Part shown: positions 8,865 to 15,769 of the stretch, piece by piece
Numbering within the stretch: position 1 is the first letter of the stretch
Layout of the letters: each line of letters starts with the position of its first letter
Assembly: GCA_003244045.1 (NCBI GenBank)
Contig: QHBU01000148.1
Location: 1 to 34,932 of the forward strand
From: Candidatus Aeolococcus gillhamiae
GTDB taxonomy: Bacteria > Chloroflexota > Dormibacteria > Aeolococcales > Aeolococcaceae
Direction of reading: 5' to 3'
Length of the DNA: 34,932 nt
Program-made: the position numbers and the translations under genes
The notes under the pieces: model-generated
What the model saw: only the letters and a program-made list of their open reading frames with translations
Database searches by the model: none
What the model was told of the DNA's origin: nothing

Positions 8865-8889
8865 CGAAAGCGATTCGTCGCCGCTTTCG
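8865..8889 (+). terminator. Terminator-like hairpin after the transporter operon
   Basis: A perfect 8-bp inverted repeat (CGAAAGCG at 8865-8872 and CGCTTTCG at 8882-8889) with a 9-nt loop starts six bases after the stop of the Gfo/Idh/MocA gene. A moderately T-rich stretch (TTGTCTT) begins a few bases further on. Position and shape suit the end of the three-gene transcript. A strict T-run is missing. Confidence 0.5.
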
Positions 8890-8926
8890 AGCGTTGTCTT
8901 CACTCCGGTTGCGTACCATCCACCTC

Positions 8927-9238
8927 GTGGACGATCTCCGCGACCTCGCTCGCGCTGTGCTCCTGGCGTTCGCCGACCTCGGCGTCTACCTCCCCAGCAA
9001 CCGCGAGCGGTTGATTCGCAAGATGCGCTTCCTCGACCCGCTCGACCCCGACCAGCTCGCCCCATTCCTCAACCTCTGCATCGACGCCGGCCTCATCGAC
9101 AACGCCGAGGCGGGACGTTTGCGGCTCGACCCCGCGGAGGCTCGGCGCCTGGCCGTCTCGATGGACGGGCACAGCCCGGTGCCCGACGACCAGGCGCACG
9201 CCTGGGCGCGCCGCCTGAGCGGACCGAGCCCGGCCTGA
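8927..9238 (+). CDS. Small hypothetical protein
   Basis: No family was recognised. From GTG 8927 the product is 103 aa; an in-frame TTG at 8909 would give 109 aa. It is rich in Leu, Asp and Arg, looks alpha-helical and has no signal peptide, membrane helix or cysteine. A central segment reads RKMRFLDPLDPDQLAPFLNLC. Codon positions show the high third-base GC of neighbouring genes, which supports real coding. It stands alone between the hairpin that closes the transporter operon and the convergent WS/DGAT gene. No clear ribosome binding site was seen in front of either start. Confidence 0.55.
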   Translation: MDDLRDLARAVLLAFADLGVYLPSNRERLIRKMRFLDPLDPDQLAPFLNLCIDAGLIDNAEAGRLRLDPAEARRLAVSMDGHSPVPDDQAHAWARRLSGPSPA

Positions 9239-9243
9239 CCTGC

Positions 9244-9263
9244 GCGCCGCCGTCAGGCGGCGC
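9244..9263. terminator. Hairpin between convergent genes
   Basis: GCGCCGCC (9244-9251) and GGCGGCGC (9256-9263) form a perfect 8-bp GC stem with the tetraloop GTCA. It sits a few bases after the small plus-strand gene and overlaps the last codons of the minus-strand acyltransferase. It could end transcripts from both sides, although neither side has a T-run. Confidence 0.45.
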
Positions 9264-10809
9264 CGCGATGCCTGGTCGTGGTCTTGCGCGTCGCCGCCGC
9301 CTTCCGCGTCGCCGTTCCCTTGCGGGCGCCCTTCGCCGCAGTCGCCCTCTTCGGTGCCGGGCGCGCGCTGCGCGTGCGCGTGGTAGCGAGGCCGTCACTG
9401 GTCGCCGCGCCGGCCGCCTCCACCAGCTCGCGCAAGCCCTCCTCGACGCACTCAGCGAAGACGTCGACGTCGGGGATGCCCTGGGCGTCGACGAGGTAGC
9501 CGAAGTTGAGCATTCCGTCGTAGCTGAAGATGGCGACGGCCAGCTCCTGGCCGTCATACAGGAAGGCGATCGGGAACACCTCGACCAGCCTGGCGCCCTG
9601 GCAGTACAGCGGGAATTGCGGTCCGGGAACGTTGGTGACGATCAGGTTGAAGGCGATCTGGCGCAGTGAGGCGCGCGCCACCATGGCGTGCAGCGTCGCG
9701 GGCGCGAAGCCCGCGAGGTTGAGGAGGAAGTCGGCGCCGACCGCCTGCTTGCGCGCCTTCAGGGCGTCGACGGTGGTGCGCACCTTGGCGACGCGGCGCG
9801 CCGGGTCCGCCTCGGCGATGGGCAGCTTCACCAGCAGCATGGCCAGGCGGTTGCCCAGCGCGGTGCGCTCACTGGTGTCGCGGATGCTCACCGGGCAGAG
9901 CGCCTGCAGCGCCGAGCTCTCGTCGTCGGGATCGATCCCCCGCGCCACCAGGAAGTGACGGAGGCCGCCGGCCACGGCGGCGAGCACGATGTCGTTGATG
10001 GTGCCCCCGAATGCCGTCTTGACGTCGCGGAAGTCCCGCAGTGGGAAGCGGCTGTAGGCAAAGGCGCGCGCGGGGCCGGTCTTGCCGTTGATGGGCGACT
10101 TGGGCGCGCCCATGTGCTCGGCCATCGACGCCAGGCCGCTGGCCGTGTCGCGCAGCGCGTTGGCTAGCCGCGCGGGCTGACCGGCGACCGCGCGTGCTGC
10201 GCTCAAGACCCGGGCGGGACGGGTGAGGCGGTCACGCAGCGAGTTGATGAACAGGCCCATCCCGGTCGGCGACTCGCGCGCCTCCCAGCGGGAAACGCCG
10301 AAGGGCTGCTTGGCCGGCTCCGGCTCGACGTCGAGCAGGATGGTGGCCAGCTCCAGGTTGGAGATGCCGTCGACCATGGCGTGGTGTGACTTGGTCAGCA
10401 GTGCCCAGCGGCCGTTCCGCAGTCCCTCGACGATGTAGATCTCCCAGAGCGGGCGGCGGCGGTCGAGCTGGCGGGAGAAGACGCGACCGATGAGCTCCCG
10501 CAGCTCCTCGTCACCACCCGGCTTCGGCAGGGCGGCGCGCACCAGGTGGTTGCTCATGTCGAAGTCGGGGTCGTCGACCCACACCGGCGTGTCGAGGCTG
10601 AGCGGGACGAACGAGAGCTTCTGCCGATATCGGGGCATGAGGTCCAGCCGCGGCGCGATCGCCTTGGCGAGCCCGTCGTAGAGGGCACGCCCTGTCCCCA
10701 GCGGCGACCGCTCGAAGATGGCCACGCCGCCGATGTGCATGTGCGTCCGCGGCGTTTCGAGGTGGAGGAACGAGGCGTCGAGGGGGGTCAACTTCTGGGC
10801 GCCCTGCAT
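9253..10809 (-). CDS. WS/DGAT wax ester synthase/diacylglycerol acyltransferase
   Basis: This family transfers acyl groups from acyl-CoA to long-chain alcohols or diacylglycerol, making wax esters or triacylglycerol at the membrane or lipid-body surface. The N-terminus has the family pattern LTPLDASFLHLETP and MHIGG. The catalytic HHxxxDG motif is present as HHAMVDG at 132-138, and later blocks such as NDIVLAAVAGGLR and NVPGP fit the second domain. ATG 10809 is used, giving 518 aa; a longer open frame upstream would run into the divergent gene. About 40 residues at the C-terminus are Lys, Arg, Ala and Thr rich and resemble histone-like tails, which is unusual for this family. The gene stands alone on its strand. 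Confidence 0.92.
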   Translation of the reverse strand: MQGAQKLTPLDASFLHLETPRTHMHIGGVAIFERSPLGTGRALYDGLAKAIAPRLDLMPRYRQKLSFVPLSLDTPVWVDDPDFDMSNHLVRAALPKPGGDEELRELIGRVFSRQLDRRRPLWEIYIVEGLRNGRWALLTKSHHAMVDGISNLELATILLDVEPEPAKQPFGVSRWEARESPTGMGLFINSLRDRLTRPARVLSAARAVAGQPARLANALRDTASGLASMAEHMGAPKSPINGKTGPARAFAYSRFPLRDFRDVKTAFGGTINDIVLAAVAGGLRHFLVARGIDPDDESSALQALCPVSIRDTSERTALGNRLAMLLVKLPIAEADPARRVAKVRTTVDALKARKQAVGADFLLNLAGFAPATLHAMVARASLRQIAFNLIVTNVPGPQFPLYCQGARLVEVFPIAFLYDGQELAVAIFSYDGMLNFGYLVDAQGIPDVDVFAECVEEGLRELVEAAGAATSDGLATTRTRSARPAPKRATAAKGARKGTATRKAAATRKTTTRHRGAA

Positions 10810-10899
10810 GGACGCGAACTGTACGACGCGCGGGGGCCGTCGGTCCCGCGTACGACGTCCGCCCCATGTCCGGGCGCAGCTCGTAGCCTGCGTGTCGCG

Positions 10900-11384
10900 A
10901 TGGACGTCTCTGCCCCGCTCGCCACCCTCCCGGTCAGCTTCTTCGACGCGAGGACAGGCCTCAGCGCGCTCGCCGTGCAACACCTCCGCGCCGACGGCCG
11001 CACCGCTCTCGTGTACCACGAGCCCCGGGCGTCATCGCCGCGCGCACCCTGCTCGGTGGCGTGGCCGAGACGCTGATGGCAGAGCTACCTGCCGGGCACA
11101 CGCTCAGCGTTGTCGAGACGAGCATCCCCGAGCACGGCGCTGAGCTCTTCGTCTACGCGCAGGTCAGCCTGTCGTTCACGGCCTGGACGGGGCACGTCAG
11201 CGCGGATGCGGAACGGGTCATCGCGGCCGCCGCGGTGGCCGGTGCCTGCGGGATCGACGTGCGCGAGCTGGAGCGCACCGAGGTGCTGGTGCTTTCCATC
11301 CACCGGCCCCGCGCCTGCGCGTTCCCCGGGTTCCGTCAGCTCAGTCTCGGGGACCGCACCCGTCGCGTCCTCGCGGTGGCCTGA
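10900..11384 (+). pseudogene. Hypothetical gene split by a -1 frameshift
   Basis: Two open frames join into one coherent protein if one base is added near 11023-11029 (the run CCCCGGG). The first part starts at ATG 10900 (MDVSAPLATLPVSFFDARTG) and would otherwise stop at 11076. The second is open from about 11025 to 11384 and reads PGVIAARTLLGGVAETLMAE and onward. Both parts show the high third-position GC of their neighbours only in these frames. The repaired product would be about 161 aa, with no recognised family, signal peptide or membrane helix. The last 49 bp overlap the convergent endonuclease III gene. The second part could alternatively be its own 107-aa gene from GTG 11061. An assembly indel or genuine inactivation cannot be told apart here. 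Confidence 0.6.
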
Positions 11385-12067
11385 CCGGCGCGCTGCGCCG
11401 GCCCCACCACCAGGGGCCCGAGCTGAGCCGAGGGGCAGATGTCGTTGAGGACGCACTGCGCACAGCGCGGCGTGCGGGCGACGCACACCCCGCGCCCGTG
11501 CAGGATGAGGCGCAGGCTGAGCAGGGTCCACTCCTCCTTCGGCACCATCGACGTGACGTCGGTCTCGATGTCCACCGGGTCAGTGGCGCTGGTGAGGCCG
11601 AGCCGCCGCGTGAGCCGGGTGACGTGCGTGTCGACGGGGAAACCGGGCACGCCGAACGCCACGCCCAGCACCACGTTGGCGGTCTTGCGGCCCACGCCGC
11701 GGAGCGTGACCAGGTCCTCCATGCGGGGCGGCACCTCGCCACCGAACCGCCCCATCACGTCCTGGCACATCTCGCGAATCGCCCGCGCCTTCATGCGGAA
11801 GAAGCCGGTGGAGCGGATCAGCTCCTCGACGTCCTCCTGGCACGCCTGCGCGAGCGCGTGCGCCGTCGGGTAGCGCGCGAAGAGCATCGGGGTAACCATG
11901 TTGACCCGCTCGTCGGTGGTCTGGGCGCTGAGGATGGTCGCGACGAGCAGTTGGAGCGGGGATTCGTGCACGAGCGCGGTGGTGGCATGCGGGTACTCAG
12001 GCCGCAGGCGCTCCACCGTGGTGAGCGCGCGCGCCCGTGCGCCCGCCGGGAGGCGCCGCCGGGCCAT
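11336..12067 (-). CDS. nth: Endonuclease III (DNA glycosylase/AP lyase)
   Basis: Nth removes oxidised pyrimidines from DNA and cleaves the abasic site in base excision repair. The 243-aa product carries the helix-hairpin-helix LRGVGRKTA with catalytic Lys128, the catalytic Asp146 in VDTHVTRL (18 residues later, the spacing of E. coli K120 and D138), and a C-terminal 4Fe-4S loop with the exact C-x6-C-x2-C-x5-C spacing (CVARTPRCAQCVLNDIC). The N-terminus has about 15 extra residues compared with the E. coli enzyme. The ATG at 12067 overlaps the stop of the upstream membrane-protein gene (TGATG), so the two are translationally coupled. The 3' end overlaps a convergent broken gene. Confidence 0.95.
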   Translation of the reverse strand: MARRRLPAGARARALTTVERLRPEYPHATTALVHESPLQLLVATILSAQTTDERVNMVTPMLFARYPTAHALAQACQEDVEELIRSTGFFRMKARAIREMCQDVMGRFGGEVPPRMEDLVTLRGVGRKTANVVLGVAFGVPGFPVDTHVTRLTRRLGLTSATDPVDIETDVTSMVPKEEWTLLSLRLILHGRGVCVARTPRCAQCVLNDICPSAQLGPLVVGPAQRAGQATARTRRVRSPRLS

Positions 12068-12519
12068 CAGCCCGCCCGGCTCAGCCGCAGCGACCGCAGC
12101 GCGTCGTCGACCGGTTCGAGCGCCATCCCCGCCGCCGCCCAGAGCGGCGCGTAGTCGAACCGGGTGGCGCCGTGCAGCTGGAATCGGCTGCGTCCCCTGT
12201 AGTCCCAGGGGATCACCCCGGCGGCGCGCTCGATGAGCCGTCCGGTGACGTACTCGACGCCGATGAATCCCGCCGCGTAGACGGCGGCACGCTGCGCAAC
12301 CGGCACGTCGCGAAGTCGGTCGTGCAGCGGCTCGTACATAACTGCGCACAGCGCGTAGATGGGCGGCATCCAGAGGTACGTGTGCCCCTCGAGCTTTGCG
12401 CTCCGCGTCGACCGGTGCAGGCTCTGCTCCACCGCGGTGAACGCCACCTCGGTGACGATTCCCAGGACGCCGTACGCGGCGGCGCGCTCGCGGCGACGGA
12501 GGCGGCGAGAGGGCATCAC
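12067..12519 (-). CDS. Putative ABC-transporter type IV-like small membrane protein
   Basis: The 150-aa product has several hydrophobic stretches (YGVLGIVTEVAFTAVEQ, WMPPIYALCAVMYEPLH, AVYAAGFIGVEYVTGRLIE, FDYAPLWAAAGMALEPV), giving about four membrane segments. The order G-R-L-I-E then PWDYRGRSRFQLHG then a terminal W-A-A-G helix resembles the PF06541 putative ABC-transporter type IV family, where a W-D-Y/N-x-x-G core precedes a W-G-x-x-G helix. That match is from memory and moderate. GTG at 12519 and ATG at 12516 are both possible starts. Its stop overlaps the nth start, so it is the first gene of a two-gene unit; a functional link to DNA repair is not evident. Confidence 0.6.
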   Translation of the reverse strand: MMPSRRLRRRERAAAYGVLGIVTEVAFTAVEQSLHRSTRSAKLEGHTYLWMPPIYALCAVMYEPLHDRLRDVPVAQRAAVYAAGFIGVEYVTGRLIERAAGVIPWDYRGRSRFQLHGATRFDYAPLWAAAGMALEPVDDALRSLRLSRAG

Positions 12520-12538
12520 GCCATGCTAGCGTGCCACC

Positions 12539-13522
12539 GTGCGCTTCAAGATCACCGTCGTCGGCGCCGGCAATGTCGGCGCCACGCTGACGCAGCGCCT
12601 CGCTGAGCGCAACTACGCGGACATCGTGCTCGTCGACATCGTGGAGGGCCTTCCCCAGGGCAAGGCGCTCGACATGCTCGAAGCCGGTCCCATCGTCGGC
12701 TACGACTCGCTGGTCACCGGCACCAACGGCTACGAGGAGACAGCCGGGTCGGACGTCGTGCTCATCACCAGCGGCGTGGCCCGCAAGCCGGGCATGTCGC
12801 GCGACGACCTGGTGATGACCAACGCCACAATCGTGGCCTCGGTGGCGCGCCAGGTGGCCGAGCAGTCGCCCGATTCCGTGATCGTGGTGGTCAGCAACCC
12901 GCTCGACGCCATGGCCCAGGTGGCGAAGGCGGTCAGCGGCTTCCCCCGCGAGCGGGTCATCGGCATGGCCGGCGTTCTCGACACCGCCCGCTTCCGCACC
13001 TTCATCGCGCGGGAGCTCGACGCCTCGGTTCTCGACGTCGCCGCGTACGTCCTCGGCGGCCACGGCGACACCATGGTGCCGCTCACCTCGCTGACCACCG
13101 TCGCCGGCGTGCCCGTGTCCGAGCTGATCCCGGCGGAGCGCCTGGAGAGCATCGTGCAGCGCGCCCGCGATGGTGGCGCGGAGATCGTCGCCCTGCTCAA
13201 GACGGGCAGCGCCTACTACGCCCCCTCAGCCGCGGCCGCGCAGATGACCGACGCCATCCTGCTCGACACCCGCCAAGTGCTCCCGTGTGCCGTGCACCTC
13301 GACGGCGAGTACGGCATCCGCGGGCTGTACACCGGCGTCCCGGCACGGCTGGGTGCGGGAGGGCTGGTCGACGTGGTCGAGGTGGCCCTGTCCGACGGCG
13401 ACCGGGCCGCGCTGCACCGCTCGGCCGCGTCGGTCCAGCAGCTCGTCGACCTCATGGACTCGCGGCGCGCCGACATCGACCCGTCCATGCCCGCGCTGGG
13501 CGAGGCGGTGGCAGTCGGCTGA
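12539..13522 (+). CDS. mdh: Malate dehydrogenase (LDH-like, NAD-dependent)
   Basis: Mdh interconverts malate and oxaloacetate in the TCA cycle. The 327-aa protein starts with the Rossmann motif GAGNVGA at 9-15, and Asp33 ends the second beta strand, which favours NAD over NADP. Substrate residues Arg82 and Arg88 in [10 protein letters not shown], Arg151 in DTARFR, and catalytic His175 in GGHGDTMVP mark it as malate- rather than lactate-specific and as the LDH-like type. This type is common in Chloroflexota and several other phyla. The start is GTG 12539. It is divergent from the nth unit with only a short gap, and it ends one base before the GT87 gene, so those two are probably co-transcribed. 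The other TCA-related genes (sdh) lie convergent, 1.4 kb away. Confidence 0.95.
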   Translation: MRFKITVVGAGNVGATLTQRLAERNYADIVLVDIVEGLPQGKALDMLEAGPIVGYDSLVTGTNGYEETAGSDVVLITSGVARKPGMSRDDLVMTNATIVASVARQVAEQSPDSVIVVVSNPLDAMAQVAKAVSGFPRERVIGMAGVLDTARFRTFIARELDASVLDVAAYVLGGHGDTMVPLTSLTTVAGVPVSELIPAERLESIVQRARDGGAEIVALLKTGSAYYAPSAAAAQMTDAILLDTRQVLPCAVHLDGEYGIRGLYTGVPARLGAGGLVDVVEVALSDGDRAALHRSAASVQQLVDLMDSRRADIDPSMPALGEAVAVG

Positions 13523-13523
13523 C

Positions 13524-14780
13524 GTGCCGGCCAATCCGGGCGTGCGCCGCGATCCCTCCTCGCGCCGTCTGCTCCTGCTTCTCGCCACCGCGGGCCTCCT
13601 CGTCGTCGTGTTCGTGGTGCGCTGGATCGCCGAGAAACCCACCGAGATCGCCCAGAGCGATTTCGTGCCGCTCCAAGTCGCCGGGGTGATCCTTCGCGAG
13701 GGCCACGCGGCACAGCTCTACGATCCCGTGCTCCAGTCGCGTGTCTACGCGGCGGTTGTACAGGGCAGCCACCCCGGCACCCTCTTCTACATTCACGCGC
13801 CCATCGCCGCCGTTCTGATGGTGCCGTTCACCCTGGCCGGGCTGGACGCCGCCTTCCGGCTGTGGGGACTGATGCAGCTCGCCTGCCTGGTGGCGGCGGT
13901 GGTGATCGCGGCACAGGCAGCGCACGTGCCTCGGCACCGCGGCCGCGTCGGCGCCCTGGCCGCCGGAGTCGGGCTGGCCCTGCCGGCGACCTTGGCGATG
14001 CTGCTCGAGGGCCAGGATGTCGGCATGCCCGCGCTCCTGCTCGCCTGCGCCTACGCGGCCATGAGACGCCGCAGCCCTCTGCTCGCCGGCGCGCTGCTCG
14101 GCCTCGCCGCACTCGCCGGCAAGCCCCATCTCTTTCTTGGAGTGGCCGTGTGGATCCTCGTGTGGGGAGATCGCCGGCTGATCGCGGGGGCGATCGCGGG
14201 CGTGGCCGGCGCCATGCTGGCCAGCCTCGTCGCCGTCGGACCGGGCGGGATCGCGGGCTTCGTCAGCGCGCTGGAGAGCGGCAGGTCCGACTTTCCCAAC
14301 GCCCAGGAGAGCGTGGCGGGACTCTTCAGTGCCTGGACCGGTGGGGGCAGGATCTCGACGGGGCTGACCGTCGTGGTGACGTTGGCCGCGCTGGCCGCCG
14401 TCGCGCTCGCCGCTCGCCGGGGGGCAGCCGGCCGCATCAGCCTGGAGTCGTCGCTGGCCGTCGCGATCGTCCTGTCGCTGCTCTGCGCACCCCACCTCTA
14501 CCCGCACGACCTGGCGCTGCTGGCACCGGTCTTCGCATGGATGACCGTGGCCGCGACCGGGCGCGACCGGGATCGCGGCCGCGCGCTTCCCGGGGCGGCA
14601 CTGTTTGCCCTGCTCGGCGTCTGGGTGGTGCTCGCCGTCTGCCTGTCCGTGGATGGTTCGGGAACGCTGCCGGCGGGGGCCGGATCGCTGGCCCCGTACG
14701 CGCTCGTGGCCACCGCGTTGCTGGTGGCGCGCCCTCCGTCAGTCCTCGGGAAGGGGCCGGGCCGAGGTCAGCCCGTCTGA
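13524..14780 (+). CDS. GT87/DUF2029-type polyprenol-dependent glycosyltransferase
   Basis: The 418-aa integral membrane protein has about nine hydrophobic helices. It carries the GT-C family signature after the first helix: a periplasmic loop with DFVPLQVAGVILREG followed by LYDP. In GT87 mannosyl- or arabinofuranosyltransferases the Asp of the D-F-x-x-x-x-x-a-g pattern is catalytic. Such enzymes use lipid-linked sugars to build cell-envelope glycans. The start is GTG 13524, one base past the mdh stop. The 3' end overlaps, on the other strand, the small gene that follows sdhB by 42 bp. The acceptor is unknown and no other envelope glycan genes are in the window. Confidence 0.75.
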   Translation: MPANPGVRRDPSSRRLLLLLATAGLLVVVFVVRWIAEKPTEIAQSDFVPLQVAGVILREGHAAQLYDPVLQSRVYAAVVQGSHPGTLFYIHAPIAAVLMVPFTLAGLDAAFRLWGLMQLACLVAAVVIAAQAAHVPRHRGRVGALAAGVGLALPATLAMLLEGQDVGMPALLLACAYAAMRRRSPLLAGALLGLAALAGKPHLFLGVAVWILVWGDRRLIAGAIAGVAGAMLASLVAVGPGGIAGFVSALESGRSDFPNAQESVAGLFSAWTGGGRISTGLTVVVTLAALAAVALAARRGAAGRISLESSLAVAIVLSLLCAPHLYPHDLALLAPVFAWMTVAATGRDRDRGRALPGAALFALLGVWVVLAVCLSVDGSGTLPAGAGSLAPYALVATALLVARPPSVLGKGPGRGQPV

Positions 14781-14933
14781 GGAGAGGTCCTCCTCGGTCT
14801 CCGTGGCAGGAGTCGTGACTACCGGGATCTCCACTCGGGGCGGGCGGTAGCGCACCCCGAAGAACGGGCCCACCGTCATGAGGATCCCGACGAACGCGTC
14901 GCGAAGCGCCGAGTCCCGCGGCTTCTCCGTCAT
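14739..14933 (-). CDS. Small protein coupled to sdhB
   Basis: The 64-aa product starts at ATG 14933, which overlaps the sdhB stop as ATGA, a strong sign of coupled translation. It has one short hydrophobic segment (DAFVGILMTVGPFFGV, about residues 12-27) flanked by charged residues, then RYRPPRVEIPVV and an acidic tail. It could be a single-pass or amphipathic peripheral membrane protein. No family was recognised. Because it is the last gene of the sdhCAB unit, an accessory or assembly role for succinate dehydrogenase is a reasonable inference, by analogy to small extra subunits known in some mycobacterial complexes. It overlaps the convergent GT87 gene by 42 bp. Confidence 0.6.
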   Translation of the reverse strand: MTEKPRDSALRDAFVGILMTVGPFFGVRYRPPRVEIPVVTTPATETEEDLSSDGLTSARPLPED

Positions 14934-15769
14934 CGCGTGTCGTTGTCGCGACTACCGAACACCTTGCGACCGACCCAGCGCACCGGGTCCCAGTCCTTGT
15001 CGGCGACACGCTCCTTGAGCGGGATGATCGCGTTGTCGGTGATGTGGATGTGCTCCGGGCACACCTCGGTGCAGCACTTGGTGATGTTGCAGTAGCCAAG
15101 TCCGCCCTCGTCGCGAGTCTGCTCGGTGCGATCGAGCACGTCCTTGGGATGCATCTCCAGGCCGGCGACGCGTACGAAGAAGCGCGGCCCGTAAAACTGA
15201 TCGGAGAGGCCGTGGGTACGGTTGACATGGCAGACGTCCTGGCACAGGAAGCACTCGATGCACTTACGGAACTCGAAGAGCCTGTCGATGTCCTTCTGCT
15301 GGATGCGCCACGGTGTCCCGTCGTCCGGGGCTGCCGTGAACGGAGGGATCTCCTTGTTGATCTCGTAGTTGCGCGAGACGTCGCACACCAGGTCCTTGAT
15401 GAGCGGGAAGGCCTTCATGGGTCGCACCGTGATCGGTCCTTCCGCAAGGTCATCGACGCGTGTCTTGCACATCAATGTCGGCCGCCCGTTGATCTCCGCG
15501 CTGCAGGACCCGCACTTGGCGGCCTTGCAGTTCCAGCGCGCCGCCAGGTCCGTGTCGAGGTTGTGCTGGATGTAGTGGATGGCGTCGAGCACCACCATGC
15601 CGGTGACCGCCGGCACGTCGTAGGACACGTCTCCCTGCTCGCCGCCGGGAGTCCCCCGGAAGACGTTGAGCGTGATCGTCTCGCCGGTGAGGCCGGGATC
15701 GGGAACGTCGTGCTCGGCCGGCGCGGCATCGACTCCCGGCGCGGGCTGCTTCTGGTACAGCGAGGTCAT
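14930..15769 (-). CDS. sdhB: Succinate dehydrogenase/fumarate reductase iron-sulfur subunit
   Basis: SdhB carries electrons from the flavoprotein to quinone in respiratory complex II. The 279-aa protein shows the 2Fe-2S ligands in CKAAKCGSC plus a later Cys in PTLMC. It then has the 4Fe-4S loop CIECFLCQDVCHVN, and further ligands for the 3Fe-4S and 4Fe-4S centres in YCNITKCCTEVCPEH. The spacing and the segment VRPMKAFPLIKDLV resemble the Sdh1-type subunit of mycobacteria (Rv0247c group). An N-terminal extension of about 28 residues precedes the ferredoxin-like domain. Its ATG overlaps the sdhA stop (ATGA) and its stop overlaps the next small gene. It lies third in a tightly coupled sdhC-sdhA-sdhB unit. 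Confidence 0.95.
   Translation of the reverse strand: MTSLYQKQPAPGVDAAPAEHDVPDPGLTGETITLNVFRGTPGGEQGDVSYDVPAVTGMVVLDAIHYIQHNLDTDLAARWNCKAAKCGSCSAEINGRPTLMCKTRVDDLAEGPITVRPMKAFPLIKDLVCDVSRNYEINKEIPPFTAAPDDGTPWRIQQKDIDRLFEFRKCIECFLCQDVCHVNRTHGLSDQFYGPRFFVRVAGLEMHPKDVLDRTEQTRDEGGLGYCNITKCCTEVCPEHIHITDNAIIPLKERVADKDWDPVRWVGRKVFGSRDNDTR

Noticed and set aside
10821..10857. 8-bp direct repeat GTACGACG (10821-10828 and 10850-10857) in the gap upstream of WS/DGAT
   Set aside because: Too short and partly explained by GC-rich coding-like sequence; no symmetry or promoter context supports an operator.
13452..14507. Minus-strand frame opposite the GT87 gene
   Set aside because: Composition is typical of an antisense shadow, and the plus strand encodes a coherent membrane protein with a family signature.
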